The position numbers were made by a program, and so were the translations under genes. This document shows, piece by piece, positions 26,001 through 34,800 of a DNA stretch of 64,000 nucleotides (positions within the stretch are counted from its first letter, which is position 1; every line of letters starts with the position of its first letter). Source of the DNA: Closterium sp. Naga37s-1 (lineage: Eukaryota; Streptophyta; Zygnematophyceae; Desmidiales; Closteriaceae). The DNA lies in NCBI GenBank assembly GCA_947471745.1, contig CANJKZ010001116.1, positions 1,438,501 to 1,502,500 on the forward strand, written 5' to 3'. Below the pieces are notes generated by a model, which had not been told where the DNA came from, did no database searches, and was given only the letters and a program-made list of their open reading frames with translations.

Positions 26001-27998
26001 CCCTTCCACCGATAGCTATTACCCCTTTCAGTAGCTCCTCTCTCCACATCAATACCTCCCCCCCACCCTTTTTCCTGACCCTTCCCCCTTCCTCCCTCTT
26101 CCTCCCACTTCCCCCCCACCTCTGTTGGGGTGAGCAGAGTCCGCCAGGGCGGCCATGAGATGATCCATAAGCTCTGAAGGACACTCCTTACAGCCAAAAC
26201 CCTATCCGCAACACCCCTCCTTCCCCCCACCCACAACACTCCCCCACCCACCTCTGCTGGGGTGTGCAGTGTCCGCCAGGGCGGCCATGAGATGGTCCAT
26301 CAGCTCCGGCCACTCCTCCGGCCAATCACACGATGCCACATGTGCAATTGCGAGGCCCACAGCTGACTGGACCTTGGGCTCCTCGTCCACCAGCCCCTGG
26401 AGGAGGAGCGACCGCACCGCTGCCTGCCAGCATGGCACAGATTTGTGACGTGGCATTGGCATGACGGGAATTGTTGGAGGCGGAGCATTAAGGCGGCACA
26501 AAGTTAATCGAATAGCCCCAGTAGAAACGTGCACTGTTGCTGGCCTACCATGAAGCATTTCCGCCCAAATTGCTTTGCATCCATCCTCCCTCCAATTACC
26601 ATCTACTGGCTCCATGAGCCTCCTCTGAGCAGCAGCAGCACTGCTGTTAGGTGCAAAAGGCGCAAGCTAAAAATCCCTCACTCGGCTCTCCCTCCTTCCC
26701 CCTTTCCCCATCCCCCTTCTTCGCCCTCCCCCTTCCGCCTCCTCCCCCTCCTCCCCACTTTTGAGGAGCCTCAAAAGTACACCCTCACCACATTCCCCCT
26801 CTCCCCCTCCCTCTACCTTTCCTACCCCAGTTTACCTTGTCCTCCGGTGATACAGTGAATCTCTTCTCCTCATCCTCGTCACCCGCCTGCCAGTGCCTCT
26901 GCACTACCTGCCGCAGCAGCACTGCTGCTAGGTGCAGAGCGAAGAGCACGAGAAGAATCGCCAGGAATACGGGAGATATTGCAGCGAACGAAGGGGTGAT
27001 AGTGGGGAACACGGGAAATGGGAAGGAGGAGAGCCAAGAGAGGGACGCACAGGAGATGGAAAACGAATGGAAGTTGCAAGCACAAGGACAAGTTAAGGAA
27101 ACCCTTTTGAGAAGGAGAGGCCAATTGCACGCAAAGGGCAGAAACTAATAACAGATGAAAAAACAGTGAAACGACGGCTTGCTAAATGGACAGCGGTGGA
27201 GACAGAGAGATAACGTGGAGTCCTCCCAGAGGTGCAATCCATGTGGAACAAAGAGGAGAAGTGCAGGAGCTAAACAGGAGCTTGTAGTGGGGTCAGTTGT
27301 GCATTCTGGGCGGGTTGAAGCGGGCGAGGAGGAGGATATTTGTCGTGTCCCCGCGTCGAGGCCCTTGTTGCCCGCCACTCCCATTAGCGCCGGCGCATAG
27401 CCTGCACGGCGCCGCATGCGTGGTGGTGAGGGACGCGTGGAGGGCAGAAGGGGTTTAGGGATTAAGTAGCGGGCGAGCTGGAGCATGAACAGAGGAGCTT
27501 GAGCACACGAGGGACGAGAGGCGTGGGACGTGGGACGAGGGACGTGGGACGTGGGACGTGGGACGTGGGATGCAGCATGAACAGAGGGGATCTCCCTACA
27601 TGTACACGAGGCGTCGGGAGGCACGTGGAGGCCAGCAGTGGCGTGTGAAGTGTGACTCGCGTATTGACAAGTCACGTGGCATTCGCACGGGATTCGAGAG
27701 ACGAATCTAGCATATGGGAGTGGAACACAGATTCGTAGAGTGCAGCGTAACGCCGCGCAGGACAACTATCATCGCCTTGCGACACGCCTATCGTCGCCCC
27801 GCGACACACAGCCTCGGAACACCCGGCCCATCGACCTGCGATACACCTAGCATCCCCGCGCGACACACCTGCCATCGCTTCGGCCTGTCGCAGCGCCTCT
27901 TCCGCGACAACGCGGTTGGTGTTTCCCGGATCCAGGCATTCCCTCAGCCGACACAGCAGCCACTCCTGGTCCGCAGTCTGTGACGAAGCGGCCGCCAT
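3196..27998 (-). CDS. IPO9: Importin-9-type karyopherin beta, about 25 kb gene
   Basis: Nuclear import receptor built of HEAT repeats; family members carry histones and ribosomal proteins through the nuclear pore with Ran-GTP. Recognisable exons in order: 27869-27998 (ATG at 27998), 26836-26927, 26252-26423 (VASCDWPEEWPELMDHLM), 25570-25697, 24928-25013, 24110-24226, 23523-23587, 22871-23112, 21585-21632, 21161-21229 (AIAYMQITAAQ), 20822-20897, 20279-20409, 19996-20055, about 19640-19700, 18985-19047, 17848-17971, 17082-17139, 9850-10040, 9088-9150, 8398-8603, 7916-8105 (PLLVQLIRRVPS), 7433-7547 (LLSEWA), 6915-7027, 6066-6143, 5679-5706, 3967-4104 (acidic), 3660-3735 (acidic), 3383-3463 and probably 3196-3333. 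The acidic loop before a short C-terminal block matches animal importin-9. Phases agree where borders were checked, but 5679-5706 to 3967-4104 does not join in phase. The true C-terminus is uncertain. Introns carry a copia element, minisatellites and many partial exon copies. Confidence 0.85.
4261..5663. repeat. 29-bp minisatellite, about 48 copies
   Basis: Nearly perfect head-to-tail units of GGCCAAGGAACATGCCCCTC plus ATTCATGGT. A few units carry an extra G or TG at the junction, so the array has two or three length variants interspersed. It sits in an importin intron about 20 nt downstream (minus sense) of the donor at 5677-5678. The long reading frames seen through it in all three forward frames are a by-product of the 29-bp period, not genes. 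Confidence 0.97.
6303..6515. repeat. 40-bp tandem repeat, 5 copies
   Basis: Five direct copies of a 40-bp unit that starts CCAGCCTGCCCTGCAAAGAG and ends TTTTGAGTCACCCAA. The unit shares its CCAGCCTGCCCTGCA head with the adjacent 30-bp array, so the two arrays look like successive expansions of one ancestral sequence inside an importin intron. Confidence 0.93.
6595..6940 (-). repeat. 30-bp minisatellite, each unit holding a splice donor
   Basis: About eleven units. On the gene (minus) strand the unit reads CTGGTGGCG/GTGAGTTGGG followed by TGCAGGGCAGG, so each unit repeats the 3' end of the importin exon 6915-7027 together with a consensus GTGAGT donor. Because the unit is 30 nt, the reading frame stays open and each more distal donor would add ten residues (VSWVQGRLVA). 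One unit has a single substitution. Confidence 0.92.
7325..7436 (-). repeat. 22-bp imperfect repeats next to an importin donor
   Basis: Four to five imperfect copies of a unit containing CCCCAGTCAGTGCC (minus strand). The repeated motif contains CA/GTCAGT, the likely donor of the exon 7433-7547, so several donor-like sites follow each other. Units differ by small indels. Confidence 0.75.
7555..7795. repeat. 66-bp repeat with an 18-bp palindrome in each unit
   Basis: Three full copies and one partial copy of a 66-bp unit (GGGAGGATAAGAGCGGCATG and onward). Each full unit contains the perfect palindrome TTTTGAGACGTCTCAAAA, at 7601-7618, 7667-7684 and 7733-7750. Intronic in the importin gene. 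Confidence 0.95.
8150..8233 (-). pseudogene. Partial copy of importin exon 7916-8105
   Basis: Translates on the minus strand as LEPSASLFVEPLLVQLIRRV, against LEPSASLFVGPLLVQLIRRV in the full exon 115 nt further on. It keeps the 5' part of the exon and lacks the rest. Read as a tandem duplicate that is truncated before a donor; probably skipped. Confidence 0.8.
8660..8852 (-). pseudogene. Diverged copy of importin exon 8398-8603
   Basis: Minus-strand translation PLLVRPVFDTPLAPLAAVVL parallels PLVRPVFDALFAPLAAVVLQ of the full exon, then breaks off. The palindromic motif TTGAGTCGACTCAA (8704-8717) lies where similarity ends. Confidence 0.75.
9179..9290. repeat. CACATGCACA-type 18-bp tandem repeat
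   Basis: Imperfect tandem copies of ACCCACATGCACATGCAC, in an importin intron. No gene content. Confidence 0.85.
10082..10212 (+). repeat. 5' LTR of copia element
   Basis: 131 bp, TG...CA termini, identical by eye to 16733-16863. Contains the AT-rich stretch CATATATTTTATATGTG, which could serve as a TATA region. Confidence 0.97.
10960..11592 (+). repeat. CAG-rich tandem repeats in copia leader
   Basis: Roughly 24-30-bp degenerate units of ACCAGCAGCAGCATAGGCTG and CCCCCAGC, including an uninterrupted run of AGAACCAGC units at 11003-11090. It occupies the place where the related element at the right of the window encodes Gag. Confidence 0.85.
11597..16516 (+). pseudogene. Copia pol polyprotein with one in-frame stop
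   Basis: One frame runs from a zinc-knuckle-like stretch (CWSPDHTASSC) through the aspartic protease (FTLDSGASSCFF), GAG-pre-integrase (LWHHRLGHPS), integrase (LHLDVWGP, HSDRGGEF, SPQQNGVAERR), a long Pro/Gly and Gln/Glu-rich linker (about 13430-14400), reverse transcriptase (LDFSTAFLQG, LVYVDDLVFA) and RNase H (GYSDSSWADD, EAEVYAA, ANTADIFTKALP). The only lesion I see is a TAG at 13097-13099 within the integrase core, between AGAP and FLWP; the frame is unchanged on both sides. The catalytic aspartates and the YVDD box are intact. Start at 11597 is the first ATG; the true start is unknown because gag is absent. Confidence 0.93.
16733..16863 (+). repeat. 3' LTR of copia element
   Basis: Identical to the 5' LTR as read; followed by the TGAAG target duplicate. 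Confidence 0.97.
16920..17070. repeat. ATGGC/ATGGCACGGC pentamer satellite
   Basis: Short imperfect ATGGC pentamer arrays. The same pentamer recurs at 33425-33457, 40430-40500 and 43975-44075, all in introns or flanks, so it is a dispersed microsatellite of this genome. Confidence 0.8.
17239..17280 (-). pseudogene. Partial copy of importin exon 17082-17139
   Basis: Minus-strand GTATCGGATGACACTCTCCA and the following codons (VSDDTLHLAL) repeat the start of the full exon, then diverge into a pyrimidine-rich intron. A 22-bp perfect palindrome (17346-17367, centre GAATTC) lies just beyond. Confidence 0.75.
18361..18475. repeat. 25-bp repeat, about 4 copies
   Basis: Units CCATGGCCGTCCATCAACTG plus GGATG in an importin intron. 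A TGAGTCGACTCA palindrome is at 18367-18378. Confidence 0.85.
19380..19715 (-). repeat. Three tandem copies of an importin exon segment
   Basis: Minus-strand translations FDSKAFLDALLLHDLGPS occur at about 19629-19695 and again at 19503-19560. A more diverged copy (AFADELLYDLGPA) lies at about 19363-19405. One represents the real exon (FDxxxFL motif of importin-9 before the GRALWAASRF-like block) and the others are tandem duplicates with their own GT-containing flanks. Confidence 0.75.
20190..20283 (-). repeat. About 30-bp repeat with splice donor, 4 copies
   Basis: Four direct copies of CTTCCACCAGGCAAGCAGGC plus GCCTCTCAC. On the gene strand each contains GGTGGAAG/GTGAGA, the end and donor of the importin exon 20279-20409 (…PAWWK). 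Four consecutive potential donors result. Confidence 0.88.
20465..20697 (-). pseudogene. Two truncated copies of importin exon 20279-20409
   Basis: Minus-strand copies ALLEELVAEYKGETVQGIST (20630-20697) and ALLEELVAEFNGEAVQGIST (20468-20543) precede the full exon (ALLEELVAEFKDEAVQGIST, 20279-20409). Both retain a splice acceptor (CTGAGAGG or similar context) but lack the exon's second half and donor. Confidence 0.85.
21279..21510. repeat. 13-bp array (GTTAG[G/C]GAAGGCA), about 18 copies
   Basis: Perfect 13-bp units differing only by GGGAA or GCGAA in one position. It fills the importin intron that starts with a GC donor (21584-21583) and ends at the acceptor next to 21229. Confidence 0.95.
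21866..22880 (-). repeat. 70-bp minisatellite, about 14.5 copies, donor in every unit
   Basis: Units are almost identical (single C/T, G/A changes). On the gene strand the unit contains TTGCCATTCAG/GTGAGGGT, exactly the 3' end and donor of importin exon 22871-23112 (…SALAIQ). The first unit on the gene strand is the exon end itself, and the other fourteen follow downstream. Unit length is 70 nt, so use of a distal donor would change the reading frame. Confidence 0.96.
23960..24110. repeat. CTGCCCTCACCCCTCCCCCA repeats
   Basis: About six imperfect 24-bp units immediately beside the donor of importin exon 24110-24226; the minus-strand copies carry GGTGAGGG, matching that donor context. Confidence 0.8.
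24310..24535 (-). pseudogene. Two truncated copies of importin exon 24110-24226
   Basis: Minus-strand EESKAMISESLPAWVAQSIS (about 24318-24375) and a more decayed form near 24463-24530 repeat the 5' half of the exon whose full form reads ESKAMISESLPAWVAQFSAI. Confidence 0.8.
24735..24905 (-). pseudogene. Two partial copies of importin exon 24928-25013
   Basis: The 3' part of the exon (LSVLRATVATLGIMSAVYQ with GTGAG donor) is repeated at 24735-24795 with an indel (LSELRATVAT), and a shorter fragment lies at 24860-24898. They lie on the donor side of the full exon. Confidence 0.8.
25035..25278. repeat. 14-bp array (AGTGGCGCAGGGGG), about 17 copies
   Basis: Imperfect 14-bp units, some 13 or 15 bp, on the acceptor side of importin exon 24928-25013; on the gene strand this is a long CCCCCTGCGCCACT pyrimidine-rich tract. 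Confidence 0.9.
26118..26178 (-). pseudogene. Partial copy of importin exon 26252-26423 (3' end)
   Basis: Minus strand reads ELMDHLMAALADSAHPNR with a GTGGGG donor, a diverged duplicate of ELMDHLMAALADTAHPSR at the end of the full exon. Confidence 0.82.
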
Positions 27999-28188
27999 TG
28001 TCACTTCTACTTTCGAATCTTTTCCGAATCGTCGTCACTGACTTCCAAGATTTTCTTTCCTCGATTCACCTAAACCAGAACCTACGAAGTTGTGCACCTT
28101 TGGTTGACTGGAAACGATCCCGAATTCGCAATCACTGAAAAGGGCAACTAGGCGACTGTTGAGACGAAGATGCTTCAGCAAATCCTTG

Positions 28189-28546
28189 ATGCGGGCGTGG
28201 AAAAGGCTGTTCAGGTTGCTACAAGGCGTCAATTTCAAGAACGAGGATACTGCCGAGCTTATCTTGGGCTTGACAATGGGCAACGCGAGACAACCAAGGT
28301 AGGGAGATGTGTTGACAGAGGCGACCAGCGGAGAATACCGATGGCAGAGCAGGGGGCACAAGACGGGACGGGACTGGACTGGACGGGAGCAAGAAGTCGC
28401 TGACATACAAATCATGTTCCGCCTGCAGAGCAGGAAATCCATCCATCTGCACAAATTCTGCTGTTGATGATGATGACAATATTCATGGATGGGGGATGGA
28501 TGCCACGCTCTGCAGTTGCTTGGGCGGTCAGTTTGTACACTCGTGA
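28189..28546 (+). CDS. Possible small two-exon gene, 75 aa, unknown
   Basis: Two segments, 28189-28298 and 28429-28546, join in phase across a GTAGGG...CTGCAG intron and give a 75-residue product that begins MRAWKRLFRLLQG and ends QFVHS. An ATG 12 nt earlier in another frame (28171) gives a different peptide. It is divergent from the importin gene with about 190 bp between starts, so this could also be 5' transcribed leader. No family recognised and no repeats in it. Reported only because phase and splice sites agree. Confidence 0.25.
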
Positions 28547-29101
28547 GCCTACATAATTGTTGATGTTGGAAATTGAATGTTTCAACTAGCTACAATGAAT
28601 GTCTCTTGTTTCCCAGACTAATATTTTGTATTTTTAACCCCAGATAAGAATTTATTGTAAGAAAATATTAGGGACCTATTGTTTGCAAACCGGATTGAGG
28701 GAGCTGACCAAACCAGTAGGGACCTAGGATGGCAGTATGGAATACAGGCTTTGAAAATATATATTGTAAAAATTGGCATGTACACACTTACATTTAAAAC
28801 GCTCATGTATTTGAGGTATCAGACGTATAGCAGGAGTTTTACAGCACATACAAGTAGCATTCATCTGACTTTATGGAGAAGCTCAATAAGATTACATTAT
28901 TGATTATCAAACAGGTGAGGTGCCTTCTGCACTGGATACCTTGTGATCCCAAACCCATCTTTCTACAAGGAATCTAAGGAACAAATGGAAAGGGGGCTGG
29001 AAGGCTGGTCTAACAATTCTCTGGAAGCAGAGGAATGGCGCTGTTCTCTGTTACTAGCTGGATAAGTGGGGAGTAAGGGTAGTTCCATCGAGCCAATCAG
29101 C
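28547..29101. other. AT-rich intergenic spacer
   Basis: AT-rich compared with the rest of the window and free of minisatellites; likely holds the 3' untranslated region of the LEA-2 gene. No gene seen. Confidence 0.5.
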
Positions 29102-30528
29102 TCAAATCTGTGTCACCGTACATGTGTCGTTGATGTACTGCAGCGCCAGGGGGTTAATGTTCACAATACACTCCATCAAATGGGTGTACACGGGCGACAC
29201 GACCTTCCAGATCACATCCACGTGCGCGCGCAGCGTGGCATTCAGCCTGAGCGGAACGTACTGCTCCGCCATGTCGGAGCGCAGCGCCATGCCGCCGCCG
29301 TACAGGGGGAAGGCCATGGTGGAGGCGGACCCGTTGAAACTGTTCCACTCCAGCTGGTTCTGCTTGAACTTGGGGAACTGCAGACGGAGGCAATGGCACA
29401 CCACGGGGCAGCCGATACGGAAACCGATTAGGTGACATGCCAGCTTTCTGAGAGAGAGAGAACCTTATAGCGAAGGGATAACAGCACCGATGGAACGAAA
29501 TGGAAGGTCACTCACATGTCCCTTCATCATGGCCTTGATGGAGCTGTAGCCGAGGCTCACTTCGCCGCCGTCGAACCACGAGACGTAGCGCGTGTTGGGG
29601 TTGCGGATGGAGAAGATGAGCGTGAGGTTGGCGTACAGCTGGTCCGTCGGCAGCCCGTTGCCGTCCAGCATATCGGGAAACGTCTGAAACTCGTTCACCA
29701 TCGCGTACTGCGGACGGGGGAGGGGGGAACGGCACGCGAATGAGGCGCAGGGAGAAAGGCACGGGAAGGTCAGGGAGATTGAGGCAATGGAACTGGGTTG
29801 GGGACAATGGAGAGGTTGCGGTACTTGAGCACGGGTCAGAGTCCGCGACTAAGAGGAGCATTGAAAGGAATCGGGGCAAACCAATTTCCTGGTTTCCGAC
29901 GTACGTCCATGGTGTAGGTGGGCGGTGTTGGCTGGTACACGACCCACGCGATAATGCATCCCGCGACGATGAGCGCCGCGACGACCAGCAGCGACCACAA
30001 GCAGAAGAACTGTTTGAAGCGCTTCTTGCGGAACTTCTCCCTCTGAATGTCCGGGTAGAATTCATCCTCGTGATCCGAGTCGTCGAACACCGCCTCTTCG
30101 CCGAACTTTCCTCCCATCTCCGCGTAACCCTCCGGGTGCTGCGGCGACGACGGCGCCGAGGATTCCGGCGACTCGTCCACGCGCGCACCGCGTATGGAAT
30201 GCGCGGGAGTCTGCACGAAGTAGGTTTCCGTTGGGCGGTACAGATGGCTGCCGTGAATCGACCCGCTGGTCATCAAGTACGGGTCGTATGCGCTCGGAGT
30301 CTCGACTGTGTAGCCTGGGTTCTCGTACTGTGGCGCGTAGTAAGGGGACTGAGAGGCGTTGCGGTGGCTGCGCAGGGGGGATGCGGTCGGGGAGCCTTGA
30401 TCGCTGCCATCCCCGCCGTCTCCGCCGTTCTTGTAGGCCCACGAGGGAGTGCGGTTGAAGGATTTGTTCGACGGTCCCCCGTAGAGAGGGTTGCGCCCAC
30501 TCGGTGGAATGTTGCTTCGGTCTGACAT
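29102..30528 (-). CDS. LEA-2 / NDR1-HIN1-like membrane protein, 363 aa
   Basis: Three exons: 29905-30528, 29516-29707 and 29102-29377, all joining at phase 0 (208 + 64 + 91 residues). Residues 1-160 are a hydrophilic, Ser/Pro/Tyr-rich cytosolic tail with an acidic patch (DDSDHEDE). It is followed by a basic run (REKFRKKRFKQ) and one membrane helix (FCLWSLLVVAALIVAGCIIA). The outside part has the LEA-2/WHy pattern: NLTLIFSIRNPNTRYVSWFD, then LPLRLNATLR-type strands and a final short NDTC region. Land-plant relatives sit in the plasma membrane with defence or stress roles. The tail is much longer than in typical NHL proteins. The start is the first ATG after an upstream stop-rich region. No duplicated exons. 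Family fairly sure; function not shown. Confidence 0.85.
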
Positions 30529-31832
30529 GCTGTATATTGGGGGTCGACAATGCTAGAGTCTGGCTGAATGGGGGCGGATTGGTCTATCGAGGAAGTCACT
30601 TGAGAAATGCGTGAGACACCAGTCATGAGAATGACGTTTGAGACGCGTGTCCAGCCGTAATTCTAGAGCTGGAATGTGGGAGAGAAAGCAGAGTCGGATC
30701 CCAAGTCGGGTGGAGCCAGGCAGGCAGGACGCAGAATGCATAAGGGGCTGAATCGGGGGAGCACGGGGTCTCGCATCGCGCAGTGTGGTGTCGCTGCGAG
30801 CTGTGTGCACTGATGGAGCAGACTGCAGATAATCGACGGCCAGCATGGGCGGTGAGGTTGTTGGATTTATTGGAACTCGATGTAGTCAAGTTGAAGCCCC
30901 TTGTTGCAGGTGTTGCATCCCATACAAGAACTTTTGCGCACAAGTCTTTTTTCCACGCGCCTTGGTTTGAAGCCCTAGGCTGGTCTGGGCTGGTCTGGGC
31001 TGGTCTGGCTTGGGACCAAATGGTCATTCGGCGGTTCGTGAAAAAAAAAAAAGGTATCGTTACTAGAACAGGTTCGGAACCCTCGACCTCGCTTAGTAGA
31101 AATTGATGTTACATCATACGAGAGCGGATCTGCGCATTATGTAGTTCATAAAACGCATTTGAATACAGCGAGAATAGCATTTGTTAGTGCCATGATACCC
31201 TGTGTAACTGAACAGCGAGGCAACACCACCAATGACTGCCGTCGAGTATTCGCGAAAAATATATTAGCATTTGTCTCTGTTCGTCGTTTCGTCATTCTCG
31301 GTGGCCTTTGGTAGAGAGAACAACCAACCACCTGGAGATTGCCACGGTTTCCTTGGAATCCAGTGGGAGAACCTGGGGATTCGCGTGTGCTCAATCACGT
31401 GCTTTGGCCAATGCCCACCACGACTTAGCGTTTTTGTACAATCATGCAGATTTGAGTGGACAGCGACTACGTATCATCGCCATGAATAGCACGTAATGCG
31501 CTCTAGGATCGTCACAGACGCTCGTATTGCAAGTTGGCGCGAAACTGGCCACAAGGTGGTGAATCCCGTTCTAGGACGCTGGCACCAGTATCAGATCCAG
31601 CAATGAAGCTTCCAGATCAAGGAGTTAGCAACATTTTCAACGCCACAGGCCTGCATAGCATAATGCATACGGGAATTGCGCCGTAACGATTTACCTCGCA
31701 CATTGTTTCCTGTAGTGGGAAATTTATTTACATTCGCGAGCTTCTACTATCAATCAGCTCTATCCGGATTATTAGGACCGGCAATACGTCCCTCCAGATA
31801 GCCAAGCGCCAAACCAATCGTCACGTGCGGAA
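30529..31832. other. Divergent intergenic region, no gene seen
   Basis: Lies between the divergent LEA-2 and GT90 starts and should hold both promoters. It has a TGGTCTGGGC triple repeat (30978-31008) and an A-tract at 31040. No open frame has family resemblance. Confidence 0.5.
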
Positions 31833-34800
31833 ATGGCCAGTGCGAGCGGTCGATCCGTGGCAGGGTACAGCAGCAGTCAGCACCTCAAGGAGCGCGCGAC
31901 GGGAGCTCGAAGCCCTAGAGCATACCGCGACGAGGAGGATGATGAGCGCGAGCACGGACACGAGGCGCACAGCCCCACTGGCGGCTCGTTTGACGAGGGA
32001 ATGTTCCGCCAGGCTGGCAGTCCACGTGGCTTCGGCAGCGCGTACCACGGAGGATCACTGTACCACAGAGTGTTGGTGCGATTAGGTCTGGCTCGACTAT
32101 CCATGGACCAGTTTGGATCGCGGCTTGTGCTGCTAACGGGGTTCCTGGTGATTCTCGGGTGGGGAGTGCGTGACGTGTGGGAGGAGATGAAATCTAGGGC
32201 TGCCACGCAGGGCACGTGTCCCCTTCCCCGTGAATTCCGGCCGCCGGATGAAGAGCTATTGGGCCGGCTTCCGCAGTACAAGCGGCTGGTGTTGACGCAA
32301 CCCATGGCGGTTAAATACCTGCAGCTGATCCATAAATACCTCGAACCGTGGCGGCCTATCAAGGTCAGTACAGGCAGGTCGCTACCACAGCCCTTTGATG
32401 CTTTTTGAGTCAACTCGAAAGTGTTGACTCAACCCATGGCGGTTAAATACCTGCAGCTAATCCACAAGTACCTGGAATCGTGGCGCCCTCTCAATGACAG
32501 TCAGTACAGGCAACCAGACATTTGAGTCGCCTCAAAAGCGTGTCAAGGTCAGTACAGTACGCTTTCTACCAGCTGAATCGCATGTCAATGTCGTTGCTTA
32601 ACCAAGGTCAGGATGACTCGCCAAGAGTACCAGCACTGCTTCACCTGCCATGCCAAAGGTGTGCTCTGTAAGAGTCCCAACCTGGGTGAGTTCCTCTGTA
32701 ACGCGCCACAGAGGAACTCACCCAAGAGGCGGCAACGCGCTGGTCTTCATGCTCCTAGTCCGCACGCACACGCACACGCACACCCCGCTTCCCTGATTGC
32801 ACACCTTCTTTCCATTCACACTGCATCGCCCTCTCCCTCCACCAGAATCTGACCTCGGGAGTGGGTAAGACGGGCCTGGTGTCCACAGAGGCACTCACGT
32901 GGATGGGCAAGACTCCCTTCTGTTCCCATGACCCTCCTTACTGACTGAAAAACCTCCCTTGACGCTGCATCCCGGTTGACCTTCACCTCCACCAGAATCT
33001 GACCTCGGGAGTGGGTAAGACGGGCATGGTGTCCACAGAGGCACTCTCGCGGATGGGCAAGACGCTGGCAAAGATCCCTCCTGTCCCGGAACACCTATTT
33101 CCCGACTGTGTTTTTTCCTTGAAACGCAGAATCTGACGTCGGGAGTGGGGAAGACGGGTATGGTGACGCCAGAGGCGCTGGCGCGGATGAGCAAGACGCC
33201 CGCCATCATGTCATGTGCGGGGCACGTGAAGGTGATCAACGGCAAGGTGTTGTTCCGCTATGGGGGCTTCTTCCGCGAATACTACCGCCTCAACCGCTTC
33301 CTGCAGACCGTCAAGATGATCCACGTGCGTCCACGCTGACTTGGTTGGGGTTTTGACTAAGGAGGTATATGCTATGCATGATGGTGCGGATGGCTTTGAG
33401 GGGCAGTGGTCATGGCGTGGGTATGGCATGGCATGGCATGGCATGGCATGGCTGGACATGAGTCAACCGCATTGGACACACCGCGTTCCTACCTCACCTC
33501 CTTCTCCCAGCCTCAAAAGCACAGAACTCGCCAACCCCTTTCCTTCCGATCCACCACCCCCTGAACCCTAAAAATAGCTCCTGTCAGGGCGCGGAGGTGC
33601 AGTACCAGCTTGGAGCTGCATGTAAACACATGCGCCCACTCTTGCATACCCAGCCTCACAAGCATACCCCCTTACCCCTCAAAACAAGCAACTCCTGTCA
33701 GGGCGCGGAGGTGCAGTACCAGTATGGAGCAGTATGTGACCACATGCGACCACCCCCACACTCCTACCCTCATTAACCCCTTCTCCCTTTTTCCCTCTGC
33801 CGCCTTCTTTCCCCACCTCCTTCACAACCTGTCAGGATGCGGTGGTAAGGTACCAGCTGATGGACATGCGCATTGAGCTGTTCGTGAACACATGCGACCA
33901 CTCCCACACGTCCAGGCTCAACAGAACCCTCTCCCCTTTCTTTTCCGTCTCCCCTCCCCTCCCCTCCACTTCCTTCACAACCTGTCAGGACGCACTTCCT
34001 CTTAGTACCAGCTGGCGGACATGCGCGTGGAGCTGTTCGAGAACACACCACCCATTCTCTTCCTCTCCCCCTTCGCCCTTCACCTCGCTACCCCCTCCGC
34101 CTCAGGACGCGGTGGTGCGGTATCAGCTGACGGACATGTGCATTGAGCTGTTTGTGAACACGTGCGACCACTCATGCAGATGCACCCTCAAATTGCACAA
34201 ACCCCCTCCATGCCCCCATAAAACAAATTCTCAGGACACGGTGGTGCGGTATCAGCTGATAGACATGCGCATTGAGCTGTTTGTGAACACGTGCGACCAC
34301 CCCATGGCGTTCTACAGCAGCCACATCGACGACCGCCCCGGCATCCCCATGATGAGCACCGGCTTCACTGCTGATACCATGGATATCCCCGTGCCTGACC
34401 CGCTTGATTTAACCGAAGACTACACGCCTGACCTGGCCACACAGGTGGGTGAGTGGGTGCTCTGTGGGCCTGTTGTCCCGCTCTGTGCGCTTGCTGTTGC
34501 ACGCCCCAGCATCCCCATGATGAGCATCGGCTTCACTGCCGATACCATGGATATCCCCGTGCCTGACCCGCTTGATTTAACCGAAGACTACACGCCTGAC
34601 CTGGCCACACAGGTGGGTGAGTGGGTGCTCTGTGGGCCTGTTGTCCCGCTCTGTGCGCTTGCTGTTGCACGCCCCAGCATCCCCATGATGAGCATCGGCT
34701 TCACTGCCGATACCATGGATATCCCCGTGCCTGACCCGCTCGACCTGACAGAGGATTGCTCCCCAGACCTGGCTACACAGGTGGGTGAACGACTGCTGTG

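Noticed and set aside
28035..28479. Minus-strand frames upstream of the importin start
   Set aside because: No splice or family support; this is probably importin 5' leader or promoter.
31040..31115. tRNA-like TTCGGAACC stretch after an A-tract
   Set aside because: No acceptor, D or anticodon stem could be paired.
32605..32683. Possible GT90 exon with four cysteines
   Set aside because: Its phase does not fit between exons 31833-32363 and 33130-33324, which join in phase without it. A true alternative exon cannot be fully excluded.
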